From Paludibacterium sp. (GTDB lineage: Bacteria; Pseudomonadota; Gammaproteobacteria; Burkholderiales; Chromobacteriaceae): DNA of 47,713 bases. The position numbers were made by a program, and so were the translations under genes. The notes under the pieces are model-generated. The model had not been told where the DNA came from and ran no database searches. It was given only the letters and a program-made list of their open reading frames with translations. The stretch spans positions 1-47,713 of the forward strand of contig NZ_JAFAND010000122.1 in NCBI RefSeq assembly GCF_019232825.1, given 5' to 3'. This document shows positions 15,927 through 22,536 of the stretch, piece after piece; position 1 is the stretch's first letter, and every line of letters begins with the position of its first letter.

Positions 15927-16751
15927 ATGGCTGCCAGCAATCCTCTTCCCTATGTTGTCTCGGAATCCGCGCGCAAGCGCCACATCATGAATACCGCGCC
16001 GCTGCGCTATTTCCTGAGCGCGGTCATGGCCGGCGGCCTGATTGCCGTGGTGTTGGTCGTCAGCCTGCTATTGGGGCAGGCGCTGCATCTGGCGGGTTCG
16101 CCGATGTATTACGCCGCGAGCGCGGGCTTCTTCGGCACGGCGCTGTGCACGATTATCGTCAGCAAGACGGAGCTCTTTACCAGTAACGTCATGTATATGG
16201 CCGTGGGGGTGTTGTCGCGCCGCGTGAGCTGGAAAGAACTGGGCAAGAGCTGGCTCTTGGTGTACGCCGGCAACTTCATCGGCGCACTGCTGTTGGCCTT
16301 GATGTACGCGCAGACCGGCGCCTTGGCGCACCTGCCCGCCGATCACCTGCTGTTCGACGTGATCGCGCATAAGACCCATGCCGACAGCTGGGCGATCTTC
16401 TGGAAAGGGGCGCTGTGCAACTGGATCATCTGCCTGGCTGTTTGGGTGCCGCTGCGCCTCTCCAACGACATGGCCAAGCTGGCGATGACCATGCTGCTGG
16501 TGTTCGTATTCTTCTTTAGCGGCTACGAACACAGTATTGCCAATATGGCCTTCTTTAGCCTGAGCTGGTTTGCCTCGTCCGGCGTGACTCCCGATTGGGC
16601 GGCGACGCTGCATAACCTGATTCCGGCGACGCTCGGCAACATCGTCGGCGGCGCGATCGGCGTGGCGGCGCTCAACTTCTATCTGGAACGCGACACGCTG
16701 GCGGAAGAGAGCACGGCGGTGCAAGGCGAGGTGGCGCTCGCCCGCTCTTAA
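15927..16751 (+). CDS. Formate/nitrite transporter (FNT) family channel
   Basis: A 274-residue inner-membrane protein with six hydrophobic segments and FNT signatures: SKTELFTSNVMYMAVG (the family's G-x-E-L-F-T-G/S-N), GNFIGALLLAL, KGALCNWIICLAVW, and GYEHSIANMAFF carrying the central pore histidine. FNT pentamers move formate, nitrite, hydrosulfide or similar anions across the inner membrane. No formate lyase, nitrite reductase or sulfite reductase gene is nearby, so the substrate (FocA, NirC or HSC type) cannot be named. The start at 15927 gives the usual length and a short cytoplasmic lead; upstream codons in the same frame are unlike the family. An internal ATG 20 codons later is an alternative. 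Confidence 0.85.
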   Translation: MAASNPLPYVVSESARKRHIMNTAPLRYFLSAVMAGGLIAVVLVVSLLLGQALHLAGSPMYYAASAGFFGTALCTIIVSKTELFTSNVMYMAVGVLSRRVSWKELGKSWLLVYAGNFIGALLLALMYAQTGALAHLPADHLLFDVIAHKTHADSWAIFWKGALCNWIICLAVWVPLRLSNDMAKLAMTMLLVFVFFFSGYEHSIANMAFFSLSWFASSGVTPDWAATLHNLIPATLGNIVGGAIGVAALNFYLERDTLAEESTAVQGEVALARS

Positions 16752-16817
16752 GCGGAAGGTTGTGAGGCGGCGGATGATGTGCCATGCTTGTTGCGGTGCA
16801 ACAATTTGGAGCTGCCC

Positions 16818-17846
16818 ATGTTTGGACGATCCGCCTCACCCCCGTTGCTCAGTTTGGCCCTGCAAGGCGGGGGCGCTCATGGCGCCTTCACTTGGGGGGT
16901 CCTCGACGCCCTGCTCGAAGCGGGGTGTTTTCATTTTGACGGGTTAAGCGGCTCCAGTGCCGGCGCCATGAACGCAGTGGCGGTGGCGCATGGACTCGCC
17001 TGTGGCGGGCCGGACCAGGCCCGCGCCACCCTGGCGGATTTTTGGCAGCGTGTCGGCGTCAGCCTGCCGCCGGAGATGGTGCAACCGCTGCGCGCGCCGG
17101 ACGATGTGTCGATGCCGCCTGGGTTGCAATTGGCGCTGCAGTTCACCCGCTGGTTTTCGCCTTACCAGCTCAATCCCCTCGACTACAATCCATTGCGCGC
17201 CATCATCGACGATCTGTTCGATTTCGAGCGCATCCGGGCCAGCTCCCCGGTGAAGGTCTTCGTCGCCGCCACGCGCGCCAACAGCGGACGGCTTCGCCTA
17301 TTCGACAATCGCACTTTGTCGGCCGACGCGTTGTTGGCCTCCGCCTGCTTGCCCAGCCTGCAACAGGCGGTGACCATTGACGGCGAGGATTATTGGGACG
17401 GCGGATTTTCCGCCAACCCGGCCATTTTTCCTTTGATCCGTTTTTGCCGGACCAAGGATATCCTGCTGGTGCTGCTTGCCCCCATGGAGCATGGCGAAAC
17501 GCCGAGGAGTGCCGAGGATATCCGCCAGCGCGTGCTTAATCTCAGTTTCAACAGCGCTTTCTTGCGCGAGATGCGCTTATTCGCGCTCTTGCGCGATATG
17601 GCCGGCGAGTCTCGTTTCTTGCGCGGCCGGCTGGAGCGGCGTCTGCTTGCCACCCGCTTTCATATGATCGAGGCGGAGGACTTGCTCTCCGAGCTCGACG
17701 CATCGAGCCAAGCGCTGGCGCATGCGCCTTTTTTGCATTGGTTGCGCGATGCTGGTCGCGGCCGCGCGCAGGCTTGGCTTGTCCGACATGGCGTGAAAGT
17801 CGGTCAATCGTCCAGCGTGGATATTCGCGCGCTGTTTTTCGCCTAG
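16818..17846 (+). CDS. Patatin-like phospholipase
   Basis: A 342-residue protein with the Ser-Asp dyad of patatin acyl hydrolases. It has the oxyanion loop GGGAHGAFTWGVLDAL, the nucleophile motif G45-S-S47-A-G49, and D194-G-G in EDYWDGGFSANPAIFPLI. The position of the two catalytic residues and the length fit the bacterial RssA/YlbK-like or PHB-depolymerase-associated branch. It has no signal peptide, so it is probably cytoplasmic or peripheral to the membrane. GGAG lies 6 bases before the start. The natural substrate is unknown. Confidence 0.85.
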   Translation: MFGRSASPPLLSLALQGGGAHGAFTWGVLDALLEAGCFHFDGLSGSSAGAMNAVAVAHGLACGGPDQARATLADFWQRVGVSLPPEMVQPLRAPDDVSMPPGLQLALQFTRWFSPYQLNPLDYNPLRAIIDDLFDFERIRASSPVKVFVAATRANSGRLRLFDNRTLSADALLASACLPSLQQAVTIDGEDYWDGGFSANPAIFPLIRFCRTKDILLVLLAPMEHGETPRSAEDIRQRVLNLSFNSAFLREMRLFALLRDMAGESRFLRGRLERRLLATRFHMIEAEDLLSELDASSQALAHAPFLHWLRDAGRGRAQAWLVRHGVKVGQSSSVDIRALFFA

Positions 17847-17963
17847 CGTGAGATGGCGCGCGGGCGCGTCATCGCGGCACGTTATTGCTGTCTATTAGAC
17901 GTGCATGATATTCTTTTTGCATTTGCAAGCGCATGTGGCGCGCACGCGTGCCCGGAGAGTGAA

Positions 17964-18434
17964 ATGGGACTGGATCAAGAACTACAGCAGATTTTGCGGC
18001 AGGAAGTCGAACTGGTTTTTCCGCGTTTTGACGCCGCCGCCGCGTGGGAATTGGGCGTGGCGTTGCGGTCGGCTGCGCAAAAGCGCGGCGCCGCCGTGGT
18101 GATCGATATTCGCCGTGGCGATGAGATTTTGTTCTACCACGCGATGCCCGGCACCACGCCGGCCAACGCCGATTGGGCTCGCCGCAAGCGCAACGTGGTC
18201 GAGATGATGCACCGTAGTTCGTATGCGGTCGGTCTGCAATGCCGTATCTCCGGCCAGACCTTGGAGCAAAAAATGGGTTTGCCGACGCGCGACTACGCTT
18301 GCCACGGCGGCGGTTTTCCGATCACGGTATCCCATACCGGCTATCTGGGGTCGATCGTGGTGTCGGGCATGCAGGAACGCGACGATCACAACATGATCGT
18401 CGAGGTGTTGTCGGAGCAGTTGGGCCGCGCCTGA
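17964..18434 (+). CDS. UPF0303 / heme-degrading-domain family protein
   Basis: A 156-residue protein whose sequence follows the UPF0303 (DUF336-like, GlcG/HbpS fold) pattern: AAVVIDIRRGDEILFYHAMPGTTP, DWARRKRNVVEMMHRSSYAVG, and HGGGFPITV followed by VVSGMQERDDH. Its function is not established; the fold binds small molecules or heme in relatives. The start at 17964 has GGAG 6 bases upstream, and earlier in-frame codons do not match the family. It is followed by a strong terminator and faces hemG, which is interesting given possible heme binding, but the link is only inferred. Confidence 0.75.
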   Translation: MGLDQELQQILRQEVELVFPRFDAAAAWELGVALRSAAQKRGAAVVIDIRRGDEILFYHAMPGTTPANADWARRKRNVVEMMHRSSYAVGLQCRISGQTLEQKMGLPTRDYACHGGGFPITVSHTGYLGSIVVSGMQERDDHNMIVEVLSEQLGRA

Positions 18435-18450
18435 TTTTTCGGTTTTGCGC

Positions 18451-19017
18451 TCACGGCGCCGCCTCCGTCACGGAGGCGGCGCCGTTTTCCGTATTTGGCA
18501 CGCGCTGCGCAAGTGCCAGCGCGAATGCCGTGACCGCTTGCCAGTCGGTGTAGTCGCGTACCGTGTCGGGGTGGGTCGGCCCGCCGGTCAGCGCCATGAT
18601 AAGGCGGATGACTTGGCGGTCGAGCCAGCGGCAACGCGGGTAATCCAACTTGCCGGCGAAAGCCGTCACCTGATCGGGGCGCCAACCGATGTCATCGAGC
18701 AGGCGGCGCAGATAGGGGTTGCGCGCGGCGTCGGCGCGCTCCGGTTTCCGCGCGGTCAGATTGACGGAGAATAGCCCGCAGGGCCGTTGCTGCAGCCAGT
18801 GCTGGTGCTGGCGTAGAAAGGCGGCCACTTCAGGCCGGTGACGGCCATAACGAATGCTGGCGCCGATCAGCACCGCTGACTGCGTGGTGAGCGCCGGCGG
18901 CGCCGTCAGATCTGCCATCACGACCCTGTAACCCTTGCCGGTCAGAATCTGGCTCACATAATGACAAATAGCTTTAGTATGACCGTCAGTGGTCGAGTAC
19001 AAAATGAGAATATCCAT
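18451..19017 (-). CDS. hemG: Menaquinone-dependent protoporphyrinogen IX dehydrogenase (HemG)
   Basis: A 188-residue flavodoxin-fold enzyme that oxidises protoporphyrinogen IX to protoporphyrin IX with quinone as acceptor. The FMN-binding N-terminus is ILILYSTTDGHTKAI. HemG features are VLIGASIRYGRH, FSVNLTARKPERAD, GKLDYPRCRWLDR and VRDYTDWQAVTAFA. The length is close to E. coli HemG (181). The last ten residues (NGAASVTEAA) are encoded by the stem of a plus-strand terminator and look like a tail without family counterpart. It is divergent from the dienelactone hydrolase with 44 bases between starts. Confidence 0.88.
   Translation of the reverse strand: MDILILYSTTDGHTKAICHYVSQILTGKGYRVVMADLTAPPALTTQSAVLIGASIRYGRHRPEVAAFLRQHQHWLQQRPCGLFSVNLTARKPERADAARNPYLRRLLDDIGWRPDQVTAFAGKLDYPRCRWLDRQVIRLIMALTGGPTHPDTVRDYTDWQAVTAFALALAQRVPNTENGAASVTEAAP
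18454..18488 (+). terminator. Strong intrinsic terminator inside the 3' end of hemG
   Basis: A 14-bp GC stem (18454-18467 with 18471-18484, three-base loop) is followed by TTTT on the plus strand. It ends the UPF0303 transcript. The same bases are the last ten or so codons of hemG read on the other strand, whose stop codon (18451-18453) directly abuts the stem. Confidence 0.8.
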
Positions 19018-19061
19018 CGTTGAGCCTATTGTATGCCGGCTTGACCCATCAAGGAGCGTCT

Positions 19062-19757
19062 ATGAACAGCAATTGGATCGACATCCGCGCCGCGCACGGC
19101 GATACCTTTTCCGCCCACTTGGCTTTGCCGCCGCTGGGCCGGGGACCCGGCATCGTGCTGGTGCAGGAAATCTGGGGAGTGAACGCGCATATTCGCGCCG
19201 TGGCGCAGCAGTACGCTTTGGCGGGCTACGTCGTGCTGGCGCCGGATATCTTCTGGCGCATCGAGCCGCATATCGAATTGAATTATGACCAGGCCGGATC
19301 GGCCCGGGCCTTCGAGTTGTACGGCCAGGTCGACACCGCGTTGGCGGCGGCGGATGTGGCGGCAACCATCGCGCATTTGCATGCCATGCCTGAGCTTGAC
19401 GGCAAGGTGGCGACGCTCGGTTTCTGCCTGGGAGGGCAGCTCGCCTATCGCGGCGGCGCAGAGGGCGGCGCAGACGCCATCGTCTCCTATTATGGTGGCG
19501 GCATCGCCGAGCATTTGGACATTGCCGCCAGCATCGCTCAGCCCGCGCTGTTCCATCATGGCAGCCGCGACGCGCATATCACGCCCGAGCAGGTCGCCGC
19601 CATCAAGGCCGCCTTCGCCGGCAAAAGCAATGCCCAGTTCTTCGATTACGCCGAAGGCGAGCATGGGTTCAATTGCTGGGGGCGCCCCGCCTATCGGCAG
19701 CGCGAGGCGGCGCTGGCGCAAGGCCGGACGCTGCAGTTTTTGGCGCAACATCTCTAG
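19062..19757 (+). CDS. Dienelactone hydrolase family protein
   Basis: A 231-residue alpha/beta hydrolase with a Cys-Asp-His triad: C122 in LGFCLGGQLAYRG, D170 in HGSRDAHITPEQ and H201 in EGEHGFNCWGR. The opening GIVLVQEIWGVNAHIR is typical of carboxymethylenebutenolidase-like enzymes. True dienelactone hydrolases act in chlorocatechol breakdown, but genes of that pathway are absent, and most members of this size act on unknown esters or lactones. AAGGAG lies 5 bases before the ATG. Confidence 0.85.
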   Translation: MNSNWIDIRAAHGDTFSAHLALPPLGRGPGIVLVQEIWGVNAHIRAVAQQYALAGYVVLAPDIFWRIEPHIELNYDQAGSARAFELYGQVDTALAAADVAATIAHLHAMPELDGKVATLGFCLGGQLAYRGGAEGGADAIVSYYGGGIAEHLDIAASIAQPALFHHGSRDAHITPEQVAAIKAAFAGKSNAQFFDYAEGEHGFNCWGRPAYRQREAALAQGRTLQFLAQHL

Positions 19758-19792
19758 GGTCTGTCCACCAAATGTTCGCGGACAGGCCCTAG
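19754..19792. terminator. Hairpin overlapping the hydrolase stop codon; also a repeat unit
   Basis: CTAGGGTCTGTCC (19754-19766) pairs with GGACAGGCCCTAG (19780-19792), 12 of 13 Watson-Crick plus one wobble, with a 13-base loop. The left arm contains the hydrolase stop codon. No T-run follows. The right arm and its flank (19774-19793) recur at 24481-24500 with 17 of 20 identical bases, so this may be a dispersed repeat rather than only a terminator. Confidence 0.5.
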
Positions 19793-19795
19793 TCC

Positions 19796-20140
19796 CTAAT
19801 AAGGATCGATGGAGGGGCCGAGCCAAATGGGGTCCTGCCTGGCTGGCGCGGCGGACGATTTATCCTGTTGCGTGTTGTCCTGAAGCTTCTTCTTGATGCG
19901 CCAGACTGTCCGCAGTTTCGACACCATTTTGACAGTGCTTTGCACATGAAACGAGCAGATGAGCGTGACGGCCGGGGCGGCGGCGGGCGGTGCGTCGCTG
20001 TCTGGCATGTTCGGCTCCTGCACGCTCAAGTGCGAGACCGGGCGGTTGAGGTGCATGGCTCTGACCGGGGGGCTGGCCGGCGACATCAGCACCAGCCCCA
20101 AGGAAACCGGTAGAGCCAAATGGGATTGCAGGCGACGCAT
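19796..20140 (-). CDS. Small hypothetical protein downstream of lapE
   Basis: A 114-residue open frame on the same strand as lapE, 109 bases downstream of it. The start at 20140 has GAGGAG 7 bases upstream. The first 20-25 residues (MRRLQSHLALPVSLGLVLMS) resemble a signal peptide, the next part is rich in Pro, Ala and Ser, then comes a basic stretch (KMVSKLRTVWRIKKKLQD) and a tail PIWLGPSIDPY. I do not recognise a family. The position suggests a possible accessory to the Lap locus, but codon use gives no strong support and it could be a chance frame. Confidence 0.4.
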   Translation of the reverse strand: MRRLQSHLALPVSLGLVLMSPASPPVRAMHLNRPVSHLSVQEPNMPDSDAPPAAAPAVTLICSFHVQSTVKMVSKLRTVWRIKKKLQDNTQQDKSSAAPARQDPIWLGPSIDPY

Positions 20141-20249
20141 GAGGCACTCCTCGACGGATTGTCCGACGTGGGACTCGCGCGCCTGGTAATAGATTTCTGC
20201 TGGCCATGGATTTTCGGTCCGAACTGTCCTTATGGCCAGCGGGGGATAT

Positions 20250-21719
20250 TTACCGGGGTAAGGGAACTGTCGGAACGTTGGACGGTAACGTATCGTCCAG
20301 CTCATCCGAGGTGATCAGCCGCGCCGGGATGGTGCGCACGTCAACCATGGCCGGCGTGTGAAAGTCGCTGGCGCAGGCGTCGATGTCCGCCGCCGTCGCC
20401 GCCTTGCCCGGCATGGCGTCATCCAACGGCTGTAGTTTCAGCGCCGAGAGCAACAGGCCGCCGTCGCTCAGCACGGTTGCCTGTGCCGTCGCGTAGGCGG
20501 ACTGCGCGATTAAATAGTCTCGCTGCGCGCTAAAGAGCTCGTTTTCACTGTCGAGTACGTCCAGCAGCGTGCGTTGACCGATGTCGAACTGCTTACGGTA
20601 GGCATTGCGGGCTTTCTCCGTCGATAGCTGGTGTTGCAACAGCGATGTCATCTGCGCCTTGTACTTGAGTACGCTGTCCCAGGCTTGACTGATGTTTTGG
20701 CGCAGATTGCGGCAAGCCTGATCGCGCAGGTCGAATGCGGCGTTGCGCTTTTCCGCCGCCGAGCCGAGGCGCGCTTTGTCGGCCCCGCCGCGAAAGAGAT
20801 TGACGGCGAAGATCACCGCCGCCGAGGAGATGTTGGTGCGTCCGGCATAGCCGTCGTAATTGTCGGTGGGGGCCTTGGACAACTGCAGGTTGACGGTCGG
20901 CGCGAAGGCGCCGCGGCGCACGTCGACCTCGGCCTGCGCCGAGTGCAGCGTAGCGATCGCGCCCAGATAGGACGGATTGTGATACACGGCGGTGCGCATC
21001 AAGGCGTCTTCCGTCGGCATCATGGCGGTCATGTCCGGCACGGTGGCCATGTCGTCCGGCGGCGCCGATCCGGTGATCCGGGTATAGCGCGCCGTGACGT
21101 CCTGCAGATTGGTGTTGTCGGTGATCAAATTGGTCTCGGCCAGCGCCAACCGACCGGCGGCCTGCTCCAGATCGACGCGGCGACCGACGCCGGCCCGAAC
21201 CCGCTCCACGATCTGCCCGAGTATCCCTTTATGGATCGCGTAGTTGTTCTTGGCGATTTGTACCAATTGCCGGTAGAGCAGCACGTCCTGATAGGCTTGC
21301 ACGGCCTGCAGCGCCAGACTCTCGCTGGTGTCTAGCACGCTGAAATAGCGCGCCTGGCTGTCAGCGTCGAGTTGGCGCACTTGATTGACCGTTTGCAGCC
21401 CCTGGAACAGGTTCTGCGTCACACTCGCCGTCCAGCCCCGCGTGGTGTAATGCTGCGGCACGATGCCGGATTCTGACGAGTAATCGTATTTTTGCCGATT
21501 GGACTGATAGCTGAGATCCACGCTGGGATAAAAGTCGGCGCGGCCGACGTCGGTGTCGTGTTCCGTACTGCGAAATTCGTGCAGTTTCTGCAGCACTTCC
21601 GGATTATGGGCAATCGTGCTTTCCACCGCATCGTTCACAGTCGCCGCGTGGGCGAACGGCGCCGAGAGCGCGAGCCCCACGGAGAGGGATAGCGTCAAGC
21701 GTCGGGGCAGGGTAGTCAT
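20250..21719 (-). CDS. lapE: TolC-family outer membrane protein of a Lap-type secretion system
   Basis: A 489-residue outer-membrane channel protein with a signal peptide (LTLSLSVGLALSAPFAHA). The two TolC-type repeats are rich in long coiled-coil helices; signatures include TVNDAVESTIAHNPEVL at the start, YPSVDLSYQ, RVRAGVGRRVDLEQAAGRLALAE, and later LLQHQLSTEKARNAYRKQFDIGQRTLLDVLDSENELF in the TypeI_sec_TolC style. It would form the exit duct for the adhesin together with LapB and LapC encoded 9 kb away. It is divergent from lapG with 101 bases between starts; GGAGAG lies about 8 bases ahead of its ATG. Confidence 0.85.
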   Translation of the reverse strand: MTTLPRRLTLSLSVGLALSAPFAHAATVNDAVESTIAHNPEVLQKLHEFRSTEHDTDVGRADFYPSVDLSYQSNRQKYDYSSESGIVPQHYTTRGWTASVTQNLFQGLQTVNQVRQLDADSQARYFSVLDTSESLALQAVQAYQDVLLYRQLVQIAKNNYAIHKGILGQIVERVRAGVGRRVDLEQAAGRLALAETNLITDNTNLQDVTARYTRITGSAPPDDMATVPDMTAMMPTEDALMRTAVYHNPSYLGAIATLHSAQAEVDVRRGAFAPTVNLQLSKAPTDNYDGYAGRTNISSAAVIFAVNLFRGGADKARLGSAAEKRNAAFDLRDQACRNLRQNISQAWDSVLKYKAQMTSLLQHQLSTEKARNAYRKQFDIGQRTLLDVLDSENELFSAQRDYLIAQSAYATAQATVLSDGGLLLSALKLQPLDDAMPGKAATAADIDACASDFHTPAMVDVRTIPARLITSDELDDTLPSNVPTVPLPR

Positions 21720-21756
21720 AAGCGATTCTCTCCGTATCTAAATGTCATTTATGGTT

Positions 21757-21771
21757 GCGCATGATATGCGC
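21757..21771. promoter_or_regulatory. Palindrome in the lapE/lapG divergent promoter region
   Basis: GCGCAT-GAT-ATGCGC is a perfect 6-bp inverted repeat with a 3-base centre, placed midway between the two divergent starts. A -10-like TAATAC begins directly at 21772 toward lapG. It may be an operator serving both directions. No known factor was recognised. Confidence 0.4.
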
Positions 21772-21820
21772 TAATACTGGAGTAGCACCCTGTTGACCCT
21801 TTCGCTGCGGATCCATCCCA

Positions 21821-22525
21821 ATGACCAGCTGGCCGGAGTTTTCGTCGCCCCCGCGCACCGCATGGCGCGGCCGCTACCGGCTGCCGCGCCTGGTGGCCGT
21901 GTCGCTGCTGCTATGCGGCGGGCTCTGCCTGGCGGCGATGGCCAGCACCTTGCCGTCCGCGGCGACCGTGGCGCGCTTCGGCCCCCAGGCGGAGCGGCTG
22001 TTTGTACAGTGGCGCGATCTGCTCGCCACGCTGGCCGGCCGGCCCGAGGGCGAGGCGCTCAAACGCGTCAATCTGTTCTTTAATCGCCGCATTCTGTTCG
22101 CGGAAAACAGCAATATCTGGAACCAGGCCGATTATTGGGCCACGCCGCTGGAAACCTTCGGTAAGGGGGCCGGCGACTGCAAAAGCTACGCCATCGGCAA
22201 ATACGTGTCTTTGCGCCTGTTGGGCATGGCGCCGGAGAAGCTGCGGCTCGTCTACGTCAAGGCGGAAATGGGCGGACCGGCCAGCGGCCTGTTCGAGGCG
22301 CATATGGTATTGACGTACTACCCGGCGCCGACCGCCGAGCCGCTGGTGCTCGACAATCTGGTCGACAGTATTCTGCCGGCCTCGCAACGTCCCGATCTGA
22401 CGCCGGTGTTCAGTTTCAATATGGAAAACATCCGTGTCGGCAATGTGCAGAGCGAGAACGTCAATCAATTGGCCCGGTGGAAACAGTTGTTGGATAAACT
22501 GAAAGCGGAAGGTTTTTCATTCTGA
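21821..22525 (+). CDS. lapG: LapG-type periplasmic cysteine protease (BTLCP, peptidase C93)
   Basis: A 234-residue protease with an N-terminal membrane or signal segment (about 21-42). The transglutaminase-like triad is C120 in GKGAGDC, H161 in FEAHMVLTYY and D178 in PLVLDNLVDSI, in line with Pseudomonas LapG. LapG releases the adhesin by cutting its N-terminal retention module when it is not held by LapD. In Pseudomonas and Legionella LapG the residues on either side of the cysteine are Asp and Glu and bind calcium; here they are D119 and K121, so one expected ligand is replaced by a basic residue. lapD follows 11 bases downstream. No strong ribosome site is seen for the start chosen. Confidence 0.85.
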   Translation: MTSWPEFSSPPRTAWRGRYRLPRLVAVSLLLCGGLCLAAMASTLPSAATVARFGPQAERLFVQWRDLLATLAGRPEGEALKRVNLFFNRRILFAENSNIWNQADYWATPLETFGKGAGDCKSYAIGKYVSLRLLGMAPEKLRLVYVKAEMGGPASGLFEAHMVLTYYPAPTAEPLVLDNLVDSILPASQRPDLTPVFSFNMENIRVGNVQSENVNQLARWKQLLDKLKAEGFSF

Positions 22526-22536
22526 GAAAGCGGGCC

